DNA of 30,409 nucleotides. It comes from CAZJYI01 sp964550025. GTDB lineage: Bacteria; Verrucomicrobiota; Kiritimatiellia; UBA8416; CAYOBW01. A program made the translations under genes and the position numbers. The notes under the pieces are model-generated. The model saw only the letters and a list, made by a program, of their open reading frames with translations. It had not been told where the DNA came from and did not search any database. Where the stretch lies: NCBI GenBank assembly GCA_964550025.1, contig CAZJYI010000135.1, forward strand, positions 1 through 30,409, written 5' to 3'. How positions within the stretch are numbered: position 1 is the stretch's first letter; each line of letters begins with the position of its first letter. This document shows positions 24,298 through 30,409 of this stretch, piece after piece.

Positions 24298-24911
24298 GTC
24301 TTCGTTGCCTTTCGCTTTGTGGAGGAACGCTTTCGCTTGGTGGAGTAGTTGGCCCGCTTCTCTTTCACCCCGCCGAACCCGATCTGCTTCTTCGGCGGCT
24401 CGGGAAGCTCAGGCGGGTCGATGATATCCATGATTCGGGCAAGGATGTCGACGATGGCCGCGTCGTGGGTGTCCAGGCGGGCCTTGACCTCGCGTTCCAA
24501 GGTGGCGAGCTTGCGAGCCAGTTCCCGAGTGTCCATCAGCGCGGCGCGCATGCGGACGAAGGCACGCACAACGAAGACGCTCATCTGGACTGCGCGTGGG
24601 CTGTTCAGGACCGTGGCGGCCATTATTGCCCCGTGCTCTGTGAACGCATGAGGCAGGTATTTGATATTCTGCCCGCGCTTTAAGGTCACAGATCGTGACC
24701 TTGAACGGCGCATTTGCTCCGCCTCGTCTTTTGTCAGACGGACCATGAAGTCCTCAGGGAACCTGTCGGCATTCCGCTTGACGGCTTGGTTGAGGACCTT
24801 GGTCTGCACGCCGTAAATCGCCGCGAGATCCGCGTCGAGAATCACCTTCTCCCCGCGAACCGTGAAGATGCTGTTCTGAACGGTGTTGTATCTGGCCGGA
24901 GATTCAGTCAT
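24294..24911 (-). CDS. ORF6N domain protein
   Basis: A 205-residue protein with an N-terminal ORF6N domain (about residues 10-95: FTVRGEKVILDADLAAIYGV, TKVLNQAVKRNADRFPEDF, LPHAFTEHGAIMAATVL). This DNA-binding-type module is related to phage KilA-N/BRO antirepressors and widely carried on bacterial chromosomes. A helical region follows (VFVVRAFVRMRAALMD, a coiled coil to about 165), then a Lys/Arg tail. GGGGA lies about eight bases before the ATG. It overlaps the next gene by four bases. No phage structural or integrase gene is nearby, so it is either a domesticated or mobile cargo gene. Target unknown. Confidence 0.85.
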   Translation of the reverse strand: MTESPARYNTVQNSIFTVRGEKVILDADLAAIYGVQTKVLNQAVKRNADRFPEDFMVRLTKDEAEQMRRSRSRSVTLKRGQNIKYLPHAFTEHGAIMAATVLNSPRAVQMSVFVVRAFVRMRAALMDTRELARKLATLEREVKARLDTHDAAIVDILARIMDIIDPPELPEPPKKQIGFGGVKEKRANYSTKRKRSSTKRKATKT

Positions 24912-25344
24912 GTGTGAAGTCCCCTTCCCCTACATCCATGCTCCTATTCGGTGAGCACTCTGAAGAACCTGCCGGTTGGCGCCATCGCCCAATAGTGTAT
25001 GTGCGTCGCCTTGAACCATGGAAAGGTACGGCTACGACTCGCCCACCGGACACGTCTGAGGATAGCGCATTCAAGCTCGAAATGCAACGCGTTCGACCGG
25101 CAGATTCTGGTAGACACTTCGCGCGAGGGACAGTGCAACCGGGCGGCGATGGGGTTGTGCCGGGGGCAGTGGATCTCAGATTTCAGATCTCAGATCTCAA
25201 ACCCCGATCCCTCGACCCTCTACCTCGCCCCTCAAACTCAACAACCGCCCCTCGCCTCTCACCCCCGCCATCGACGCTCACACTCGCCGCTGGCCACCCG
25301 CCACCCGACACGCGCCACCCGACACGCGCCACCCGCCCCCCTCT
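24912..25344. other. Intergenic region with a decayed gene tail and simple repeats
   Basis: No intact gene. Around 25121-25163 lies a sequence matching the end of the SNase-like gene. At about 25171-25200 are GATCTCAGATTTCAG repeats, and at about 25296-25335 two copies of a CCACCCGACACGCG unit. The remainder is C-rich and repetitive, with long meaningless open frames. Confidence 0.55.
25121..25163 (+). pseudogene. Remnant of an SNase-like gene 3' end
   Basis: This stretch aligns without gaps to the last codons of the SNase-like gene (23527-23569), matching at about 36 of 43 positions. It reads EGQCNRAAMGL against EGQCNRTGLGL. The stop TGA of the intact gene corresponds to TGC here. The preceding frame lacks the nuclease motifs and contains stops, so only a tail or SH3-like fragment seems to be left. 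A short dispersed repeat shared by both sites is the alternative. Confidence 0.5.
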
Positions 25345-26250
25345 CTACTCCCCAAACCGCGCATTCATCTCCTCAATCTTCTTGAGGATGTTCGGTTCTT
25401 CCTCGTGATACATCTCCTGGATCATCTCGTCGTGGAAGTTGAACACGCGGTCTTCAAACTCCGTGCTGTCGAGGCGATCGAACAGACGGGCTTTGGCCTG
25501 CGCAATGTCCTTGCCGTAGATGTGAAAGGAATCGGCCTGCCAGTTGAGGCGGCCCAGCTCGACACGCTTTCCGCTGCGCCTGGCGACCTCGTCGGCGATC
25601 GTCTCCCGGCTAAACATGATAAACCCGAAGACGTTCATGAAGTTGGCGCCCCAGGCATCGTTGCTGCGAAAGCGCACGTTGCAATTCAGCCACTGCGTCC
25701 CTTCGTCGTCTTCGAGAATGCGATACCAGAGCGATTGCAGACACGGCGGGTCGAAACAGTCGAGATCGAGATTCGGCATCCACGTGATCATCTGGGCCTG
25801 CCGCGTAAAGGGTTGTTCCACCAATTTCTGAATGACGCGCTCCACCTGGTCGACCGCAAACGCGCCGCAGGCCTTTGATCCCTTATCTTCCCCCGTTCCC
25901 GCGCGCTCCTTCCATTGACCGTAGTTCTGCAGCCGGCCGTGATAGGTATACTCCCAGCGCGTGTCCTCCGGATCGTCGATGTTCTTCGTCCAGTTGTCCT
26001 TGTAGCCCTGCAGCTCGTAGACGTACTCCCGCAGATCGGCGAATCCCCCCGGAAAGGCCTTGTGGATCATCGGGTCCGCCAGCGGCTCGTCGATGGTCAT
26101 GTTCAGCGTGCAGTCCAGGCTCAGCGGATCCCCTTCCTTGTCGTACTGCGTGCGAAAACGCGTCCCCCGCTCGTAGAGCGCAATCAGCGCCTTTTCGTAT
26201 GTCTCCGCCAAAGTGCGTCCGTGGACCGTCAGGACAGGTATATTCTCCAT
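25345..26250 (-). CDS. Divergent thymidylate synthase family protein
   Basis: A 301-residue protein of the ThyA/dCMP-hydroxymethylase fold. The catalytic Cys lies in LDCFDPPCLQSLWYR. The nucleotide site reads FRSNDAWGANFMN where E. coli-type ThyA has QRSxDxxLGxPFN; RS, D and the final N are retained, and that Asn favours dUMP over dCMP. The DSFHIYGKD tract corresponds to DAHIYxNH. The N-terminal half is far from typical ThyA. Likely reaction: methylenetetrahydrofolate-dependent methylation of dUMP or a related pyrimidine nucleotide. The start ATG has GAGGT six bases upstream. No dihydrofolate reductase gene is adjacent. It could instead modify a different nucleotide. Confidence 0.8.
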   Translation of the reverse strand: MENIPVLTVHGRTLAETYEKALIALYERGTRFRTQYDKEGDPLSLDCTLNMTIDEPLADPMIHKAFPGGFADLREYVYELQGYKDNWTKNIDDPEDTRWEYTYHGRLQNYGQWKERAGTGEDKGSKACGAFAVDQVERVIQKLVEQPFTRQAQMITWMPNLDLDCFDPPCLQSLWYRILEDDEGTQWLNCNVRFRSNDAWGANFMNVFGFIMFSRETIADEVARRSGKRVELGRLNWQADSFHIYGKDIAQAKARLFDRLDSTEFEDRVFNFHDEMIQEMYHEEEPNILKKIEEMNARFGE

Positions 26251-26392
26251 GCGCGTACCTCGCTTGTTGGTAGAGTGTCAGGGAAGAGACTGTACCTCCG
26301 ATGCCTGTCAGGATGCAATCAGAAGAGAAAAATGCCGCGCTGATAGACAAATCCCGCTATGCTCTGCGTCTGCAAAGGTGAAGGGCATACTT

Positions 26393-26941
26393 GTGCAGAA
26401 CGGCAACGACACTGAGCAACGCATCCGCGGCGCAATTCGGCAAGGCGACGACAGGGCACTTGACATGATCTGGGACCGGCACGGCGACGAGCTCCTGGCA
26501 TTCCTGACCGCGCGGCTGTGTTCGCGCCATGACGCGGAAGACGTCCTGCAGACGGTGTTTGTCCGCATTGCCCGCGCCGGCCGCCGGCTCCTGCGGGCAC
26601 GCACTCTCAGGGCATATCTCTTCGCCATGGCCCGCAATGCCGCAACGGACTTCGTGCGGCGCGCGCACCGGGAAACGCCTGTCGATCCGGCCGACTTCGG
26701 ATTGATGGCCGCGCCGTCCGCAGGCCCTGACGCGGGCCTGCGCGCCGAGGAACTGGGGCGCGCGTTGACCCGGCTGCCGGGAGAACAGCGCGAAGTCATG
26801 GTGCTCAAAGCGTTCAAGGGAATGACCTTCAAGGATATCGGCGAGGCCCTCGGCATACCGCTGAACACGGCGGCAAGCCGATACCGCTACGGACTGGCAG
26901 GCCTGCGGCGATTGCTCGGGGAGGACGGCAATGACGGATGA
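26393..26941 (+). CDS. ECF-type RNA polymerase sigma factor
   Basis: A 182-residue sigma-70 family factor of the extracytoplasmic-function class. Region 2 spans about residues 20-90 (ALDMIWDRHGDELLAFL, HDAEDVLQTVFVRIAR, LRAYLFAMARNAATDFVRR). Region 4 spans about 125-178 (LPGEQREVMVLKAFKGMTF, KDIGEALGIPLNTAASRYRY). Region 3 is missing, as expected. The GTG at 26393 is preferred because AGGG lies eight bases upstream and upstream residues are atypical; a GTG at 26378 is possible. It overlaps the following gene by 11 bases and heads a three-gene operon, the usual arrangement for a sigma factor with its membrane regulator. No target promoter was found. Confidence 0.93.
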   Translation: MQNGNDTEQRIRGAIRQGDDRALDMIWDRHGDELLAFLTARLCSRHDAEDVLQTVFVRIARAGRRLLRARTLRAYLFAMARNAATDFVRRAHRETPVDPADFGLMAAPSAGPDAGLRAEELGRALTRLPGEQREVMVLKAFKGMTFKDIGEALGIPLNTAASRYRYGLAGLRRLLGEDGNDG

Positions 26942-27356
26942 ACGGCAAGAGAAATGGGCGCGGGAAGCCCTGTCCGGGGTCACCATGCGCCCCGCGGAAC
27001 AGGCGTTGCGCCGGCGCGTTCTGGACACCGCGCGGAGCGAGTGGGACCGACGTGTCCGGGAGGGGCGTCAACTGTGGCGAACGGCAAGAGACATGACACT
27101 GGCCGTGGCTGCCGTGCTCGTTGTCGCCTTCATCGTCGGCGACATCGACGAAAGGCTGACCGCCGCCGTACGCCCCCGGCCGACATGGGCGACGCAGCGG
27201 GAATCGAGGCCGCCGGCCGAACCGGAATGGGCGCGTGGAATCGGTGCGACCGCGCAGTGGCGCAGCCGCATGCTGGCCGCGGCCGCACGTCCGCGGAGCG
27301 GCGCACTCGACCGGCGACGCATTCTACTGAATAAACTGGTAAGAAACGGAGGTTGA
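26931..27356 (+). CDS. Putative anti-sigma-like single-TM protein
   Basis: A 141-residue protein with a cytosolic N-terminal helix-rich part (about 1-52: KWAREALSGVTMRPAEQALR), one transmembrane helix at about 54-71 (MTLAVAAVLVVAFIVGDI) and a Pro/Arg-rich outer part. Size, topology and an 11-base overlap with the sigma gene fit an anti-sigma factor. It lacks the HxxxCxxC zinc motif of the ZAS family, so the role is inferred from position only. GGGGAGG lies a few bases before the ATG. Confidence 0.65.
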   Translation: MTDERQEKWAREALSGVTMRPAEQALRRRVLDTARSEWDRRVREGRQLWRTARDMTLAVAAVLVVAFIVGDIDERLTAAVRPRPTWATQRESRPPAEPEWARGIGATAQWRSRMLAAAARPRSGALDRRRILLNKLVRNGG

Positions 27357-27359
27357 ACA

Positions 27360-28697
27360 ATGAACCGCACATGGAAACGCACCATCCTCTGGATGGGTGG
27401 CATTCTGATCGTTCTGATTCTCGTGCACACGATCCTGGTGGCGATAACAGGAAGGCAGTTGCGGGCCGCCTACGCAGCGGTCGCCGAGGCGGGACGTCCC
27501 ATGACAGCCGAGGAGATCATCCCGGCGCCGGTCCCCGAGGAGGACAACGGCGCACTGCTGTACAAGAAGGCCTTCGCGCTTCTGGAGGTACTCGAGCCGG
27601 AAGATTGGTTTGATGTGCACTCCGGGACAGCGGAAACGAATGCCCCGCCGGCGGAAGCCATGTCCGCGGCACGCACGTTCATCGATGACGCGGACACGGC
27701 ACGCCTCCTCGAGCTGATCGCGGAAGCGGCCGAGAAACCGGCGTGTCGTTTCGAACGGGACTGGTCGGCCGGAGCGGCGATGCTGCTGCCCGATTGCGCG
27801 GCGATGCGCAACATCACCCGCCTGCTATACGTCAAGTCCCTGGTCGAGGCGCACGATAACGACGGCGCGGCGGCGGGTCGTTCGCTAGCGATCGGGCTGC
27901 GGACGGCCGATGCGTATCGCGACGAGCCCATCCTGATCGGCCAGCTCGTGCGCACCTCACAGATCGGCATGATGCTGGATGCGGTCGCGATGGTGCTGGC
28001 CAGGACGGAGCTGCCCGACAGCGCGGCTGCCGCCCTGACCCGGCAGATCAGGGAAATGAAAGGTAGCCGCGGTTTTGTCAGGAGCATGGACGGCGAGCGA
28101 CTGCTGCTGGGGGAGTGGGCTTTCGGGCTCTTCACAACCGCCGAGGGTGCCGCCACGCTGGCGAAGATGTCGGACGAAGATCTCGCCTCCGTCCACATGA
28201 GGCGCTACGGCTCATGGATTGCGAAGTCCTGGTTGCAGGCGGACCATGCCGCCTACATACGCCTGATGCTCCGCATGACGGAGGAAGGCGCCAAGCCGCC
28301 CCACGAAGCCAGGTGGGAAAAGTTCGACATTGAAGACCAATTTCCGCGCTATTGTATCCTGACCTCGCTGCTATTGCCGGCGCTGAACAGCGCCGCGAAC
28401 GTCGCGGCAGCAGGCGAAGCCCGGCTGGGGATTGCGGATGCCGCCATCGCGGTGAAACGGCACAGGGCCCGCCACGGCGCTTACCCGGAATCCTGTGAAA
28501 TGGTGGACAAGGAGCTGCTGCCGGCGTGGCCGATGGATCCCTTCAGCGGCAAGCCACTAGTGTACGGGCCGTCCGAAAAAGGGTTCAGGATCTACAGTAT
28601 CGGCATAAACCGGAAGGACGACGAAGGACAGAAGTCCGACGACCGGAAAAAGGGCGACATCGTGTGGGAGACCGTGGCCGCGACCGCTAACCACTGA
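27360..28697 (+). CDS. Membrane-anchored extracytoplasmic protein of the ECF operon
   Basis: A 445-residue protein with a transmembrane helix at about residues 8-30 (TILWMGGILIVLILVHTILVA) and a large helical outer part of unknown family. The last 60 residues (WPMDPFSGKPLVYGPSEKGF, RIYSIGINRKDDEG, KKGDIVWE) closely follow the C-terminal pattern of type II pseudopilin-like proteins (DPFSGKPLxY...YSxGxN...DDxxxDIVW), though no pilin leader is present. It starts three bases after the upstream stop, behind GGAGG, so it belongs to the sigma operon. It could be the signal-receiving part. The stop codon lies in the first unit of a 7-mer array. Confidence 0.72.
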   Translation: MNRTWKRTILWMGGILIVLILVHTILVAITGRQLRAAYAAVAEAGRPMTAEEIIPAPVPEEDNGALLYKKAFALLEVLEPEDWFDVHSGTAETNAPPAEAMSAARTFIDDADTARLLELIAEAAEKPACRFERDWSAGAAMLLPDCAAMRNITRLLYVKSLVEAHDNDGAAAGRSLAIGLRTADAYRDEPILIGQLVRTSQIGMMLDAVAMVLARTELPDSAAAALTRQIREMKGSRGFVRSMDGERLLLGEWAFGLFTTAEGAATLAKMSDEDLASVHMRRYGSWIAKSWLQADHAAYIRLMLRMTEEGAKPPHEARWEKFDIEDQFPRYCILTSLLLPALNSAANVAAAGEARLGIADAAIAVKRHRARHGAYPESCEMVDKELLPAWPMDPFSGKPLVYGPSEKGFRIYSIGINRKDDEGQKSDDRKKGDIVWETVAATANH

Positions 28698-28742
28698 TCA
28701 CTGATTACCGATGACTGATAACTGATAACTGATCACTGATAA
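28694..28742. repeat. Tandem 7-mer array, CTGATNA x7
   Basis: Seven contiguous 7-base units: CTGATCA, CTGATTA, CCGATGA, CTGATAA (twice), CTGATCA, CTGATAA. The first unit supplies the TGA stop of the upstream gene. The array fills the 52-base gap between convergent genes. The 7-base period puts TGA/TAA stops in all frames across a run. Confidence 0.8.
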
Positions 28743-28749
28743 CAGCCGC

Positions 28750-29343
28750 CTACTTCTCCTCCTTCGCGAGCTTCTCGTCGATCAACGCGCGCAGGCACTC
28801 CGTGTACACGACCTGCGCCATGGCGTAGCGTTCGGCCTTGGTGGCTTCGCGCGCTTTGTCTTCGGCGATGCCCGCCTTGTTGACCTTCACGCGCTTGATG
28901 TCCCGGCGCTCCATGTTGATGCTGACCCGGGTGTGTTTTTGGAGCATCTTCTCTTCATCGCGCTTGGCGTCATCCGCCTTGTCCCGCTCCATCTTGTCCA
29001 TGTAGTACAGGAGCTTCGCCTTGGCTTCCTTTTCGTTGTCGTACGACTTGACCGTCTTCGCTCTGCGCGTGGTCACGGCGCCGCTGGGAAAAGGGGTGTC
29101 CTGCGTCTCGGCGTTCTCCTTCCATTTCGCTCGGGCGAGCGTCAACGCCTTGCGGTGCAGGAGCTTCTCCATCTTGATGAGATCCAGCAGGATTTTGTAG
29201 TCCTTTTCAGACATGACTTTGTACGAGTCTTCCCTGTCGTAGCCGGAAATCTTGACGAGAAGGAACTCATCGTCTTTGAGCCCGGCCGAGGCCAAAAGGC
29301 CGGCGCAGAGAAAGGCCGCCACTATCGCGCATATGCATCTCAT
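28750..29343 (-). CDS. Secreted charged helical protein, unknown function
   Basis: A 197-residue exported protein. Residues 1-20 are a signal peptide (MRCICAIVAAFLCAGLLASA). The rest is rich in Lys, Glu, Asp and Arg and predicted helical (LLVKISGYDREDSYKVMSEK, KDYKILLDLIKMEKLLHRKA, AEDKAREATKAERYAMAQVV). No domain is recognised. The ATG at 29343 follows GGAGCGGAACGC; the frame stays open to 29502 but there it only translates the CGTCTTT repeat. The gene faces the ECF operon tail to tail. Confidence 0.65.
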   Translation of the reverse strand: MRCICAIVAAFLCAGLLASAGLKDDEFLLVKISGYDREDSYKVMSEKDYKILLDLIKMEKLLHRKALTLARAKWKENAETQDTPFPSGAVTTRRAKTVKSYDNEKEAKAKLLYYMDKMERDKADDAKRDEEKMLQKHTRVSINMERRDIKRVKVNKAGIAEDKAREATKAERYAMAQVVYTECLRALIDEKLAKEEK

Positions 29344-29464
29344 GCGTTCCGCTCCGGTTGATGGGGTTAGTGGTACTATCAATCGTCGCTTCCCACCATA
29401 GGCATCGCGTGCCATGCCGTCAAGGAAGGGTCTGCATCCGAGAGGTCGTCCCTCTCTGCCTCTG

Positions 29465-29540
29465 CCTTCGTCTTTGCCCTTGTCTTTGCCCTCGTCTTCC
29501 ACCTGCGCAGATTAGGGCAAAGACGAAGGTAAAGACGAGG
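29465..29540. repeat. CGTCTTT-family inverted repeat, copy 2
   Basis: Left arm 29465-29492 (TTCGTCTTTGCCC units) pairs imperfectly with right arm 29514-29540 (GGGCAAAGACGAAGG). The loop CTCGTCTTCC...CGCAGATTA is nearly the same as in the copy at 957-1033, and the orientation is the same. Both copies lie in gaps beside unrelated genes. Confidence 0.75.
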
Positions 29541-29609
29541 GGCGGAGACACGCAGCCGCCTCATCACCACCGCCAAGCGGGGTCTGTCCCCGCCACTCGC
29601 CACTCCCCC

Positions 29610-29697
29610 TTACCGCAACAGCAAAAGCGTCCCCGGCCGGCTATAGGCGGTGACAAACGTCTCGTTGTCGGCCATGTTCATGTACGCGGTCCGGATC
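29610..29697 (-). pseudogene. Possible 3' remnant of a decayed gene
   Basis: On the minus strand the last codons read WIRTAYMNMADNETFVTAYS followed by RPGTLLLLR and a stop. This looks like protein rather than repeat text and recalls the ends of glycoside-hydrolase-type proteins. Immediately upstream another frame gives GHYIAPSGGYHTVVLRRL, as if a frameshift separated two pieces. No start, ribosome site or domain remains. Confidence 0.25.
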
Positions 29698-29815
29698 CAG
29701 GCGGCGCAACACCACGGTATGGTAGCCCCCGGAAGGTGCGATGTAATGCCCGGTTGACGAACCAAGAGGGCGTGTTCGCCGCAAACGAGGGAAGTGGGAC
29801 AGCCACGAGAGAGGC

Positions 29816-29945
29816 GTAGGTCCCAGTTGTACTGGGACCCCAGAGAACGCGAACCTGCAGAGAAGAAGCAGCCGCGACGTAAGAACCGAACTGTGACGCG
29901 ACTGCGTCGTCTCCGTTCGCTGGTCCCAGTGCAACTGGGACCTAC
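29816..29945. repeat. Inverted pair of REP-like palindromes (BIME/MITE-like)
   Basis: GTAGGTCCCAGTTGTACTGG and following ACC (29816-29839) is a palindrome, and its reverse complement recurs at 29922-29945 with one mismatch in 24. Each arm can fold alone, and the pair can form one long stem around 82 bases, whose ends also pair loosely (AACGCGAAC against GTTCGC). This is the layout of REP doublets moved by REP-associated tyrosine transposases. No transposase is in the window. Confidence 0.75.
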
Positions 29946-30022
29946 CGGGCACGAGAGCATCAACGCTGATCAATCAGACGGGACTTGAGACAAGAAGGGC
30001 ACATTTTTCCCTGCAAATGGGG

Positions 30023-30050
30023 TTGACACCGTGAGGCACGCTGGTATTCT
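30023..30050 (+). promoter_or_regulatory. Sigma-70-type promoter of tRNA-Asn
   Basis: A perfect -35 TTGACA (30023-30028) and a -10 TATTCT (30045-30050) are separated by 16 bases. The start would fall near 30057, about 20 bases before the mature tRNA 5' end. Confidence 0.7.
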
Positions 30051-30075
30051 TCCGCGACATTTCCTCAAAGGTGAT

Positions 30076-30150
30076 CCGGCGTGGCTCAATGGTAGAGCGG
30101 GTGGCTGTTAACCACTAGGTTGTAGGTTCGAATCCTACCGCCGGAGCCAG
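30076..30150 (+). tRNA. tRNA-Asn (GTT)
   Basis: A complete cloverleaf. Acceptor TCCGGCG pairs with CGCCGGA; the D arm is GCTCAATGGTAGAGC. The anticodon stem GGTGG/CCACT carries loop CTGTTAA with anticodon GTT. The T arm is GTAGGTTCGAATCCTAC. Discriminator G is followed by an encoded CCA (30148-30150). A strong promoter precedes and an intrinsic terminator follows, so it is a single-gene transcription unit. Confidence 0.98.
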
Positions 30151-30160
30151 AAAGAGACTC

Positions 30161-30190
30161 GAGGCAACGCAGGTTGCCTCGTTTTTTTTG
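30161..30190 (+). terminator. Intrinsic terminator of tRNA-Asn
   Basis: CGAGGCAAC (30161-30169) and GTTGCCTCG (30174-30182) form a perfect 9-bp stem around a GCAG loop, followed by eight T residues (30183-30190). Confidence 0.95.
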
Positions 30191-30362
30191 TGTCGAAGGA
30201 GGGTGCGGCATGAGGCTGTTTTCTGCTTTACGACCTTCCCTGACTTGTCACAATGGCCGTTGATGTCGAGAGTGGGATGCAACGGTCAGAGCAGCGGACG
30301 ATGCCTGTCTGCCTCTGCCGCTCATTCCCGGTTCTCGGAGAGAGCATGAGACTGGCTAGACC

Positions 30363-30409
30363 CCGTCCGAAAAGGGTCTCGGACGGCAAATCCGAAATTC
30401 GAATATCGA
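30363..30409. repeat. Hairpin and start of an ATTTCGG-family repeat at the window edge
   Basis: CCGTCCGA (30363-30370) pairs perfectly with TCGGACGG (30379-30386). From 30387 onward the sequence is AAATCCGAAATTCGAATATC, the same unit as the repeats at 1198 and 7721. The element continues beyond the window. Confidence 0.55.

Larger units (their letters stand above)
29344..30075. other. Long intergenic region with repeats and gene debris
   Basis: No intact gene in 732 bases. In order: the second CGTCTTT inverted repeat (29465-29540), CGCCACT repeats near 29590, a possible decayed gene end on the minus strand (29610-29697), a pair of inverted REP-like palindromes (29816-29945), and the tRNA promoter at 30023-30050. 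Open frames here encode repeat text. Confidence 0.6.

Noticed and set aside
24294..24911. A prophage, suggested by the ORF6N gene
   Set aside because: No integrase, structural, lysis or replication gene is near, and neighbours are chromosomal-type genes.
28694..28742. A CRISPR array
   Set aside because: Units are 7 bases without spacers, and no cas gene is present anywhere in the window.
29344..29502. An N-terminal extension of the secreted helical protein
   Set aside because: The added residues are a translation of the CGTCTTT inverted repeat; the signal peptide begins at 29343.
29610..29963. A 117-residue minus-strand protein
   Set aside because: Most of it translates the REP-like palindromes; only the last thirty residues look protein-like, so it is listed as a possible remnant.
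30211..30264. A 17-codon frame with AAGGAGGG upstream, after the tRNA terminator
   Set aside because: The ribosome site is good but the peptide has no recognisable features and nothing else supports expression; left as a possibility only.

Overview
This is a GC-rich bacterial chromosome segment, probably from an uncultured member of the PVC group; Kiritimatiellota, Lentisphaerota or Planctomycetota fit best. The taxonomic hints are a giant secreted lamin-tail/CotH/Calx-beta/LamG protein, a second secreted LamG protein, a zinc-ribbon/SHD1-like membrane protein, an ECF sigma operon ending in a protein with a pseudopilin-like tail, and many simple-sequence intergenic repeats. The assignment is inference; there is no rRNA or ribosomal protein gene to anchor it.

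Layout. 1-2269: an MPPED-like metallophosphoesterase and a CE7 acetyl xylan esterase, both +, separated by repeat-rich DNA. 2343-6619: three minus-strand genes, a secreted LamG protein, a PtsN-like EIIA and a TonB-dependent receptor. 6786-7694: a zinc-ribbon/SHD1-like membrane protein (+). 7911-14660: one 2249-residue secreted multidomain protein (-). 14777-17953 (-): a small membrane protein, thioredoxin with an upstream repeat-motif membrane protein, then frr and pyrH. 18104-21561: a redox/sigma-54 cluster, made of an ArsC-like/PAS/AAA/Fis activator, a convergent receiver-like protein, a Cys-rich small protein and a secreted thioredoxin-fold protein. 21578-23566: two divergent exported nuclease-family proteins. 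23659-24911 (-): an ORF6N protein overlapping a secreted protein. 25345-26250 (-): a divergent thymidylate synthase. 26393-28697 (+): ECF sigma factor, putative anti-sigma-like protein and an anchored extracytoplasmic protein. 28750-29343 (-): a secreted helical protein. 30076-30150: tRNA-Asn with promoter and terminator.

The most interesting unit is 18104-21561. A protein fuses an arsenate-reductase-like low-molecular-weight phosphatase fold to a Cys-containing PAS domain and a sigma-54 AAA+ activator with Fis-type HTH. The P-loop arginine is replaced by cysteine, while the other ArsC redox cysteines remain. Two divergent -24/-12 promoter candidates with exact GG-N10-GC spacing lie nearby. 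One precedes the receiver-like gene, whose phospho-acceptor Asp is Glu. The other precedes the Cys-rich protein and the exported thioredoxin. I infer a thiol- or arsenic-responsive sigma-54 circuit controlling envelope redox proteins.

The second theme is intergenic repeat DNA: two copies of a CGTCTTT-type hairpin 28.5 kb apart, a CCGAAAT/ATTTCGG family, a 7-mer array, a pair of inverted REP-like palindromes, and decayed gene tails. No transposase, integrase, CRISPR array or rRNA was seen.
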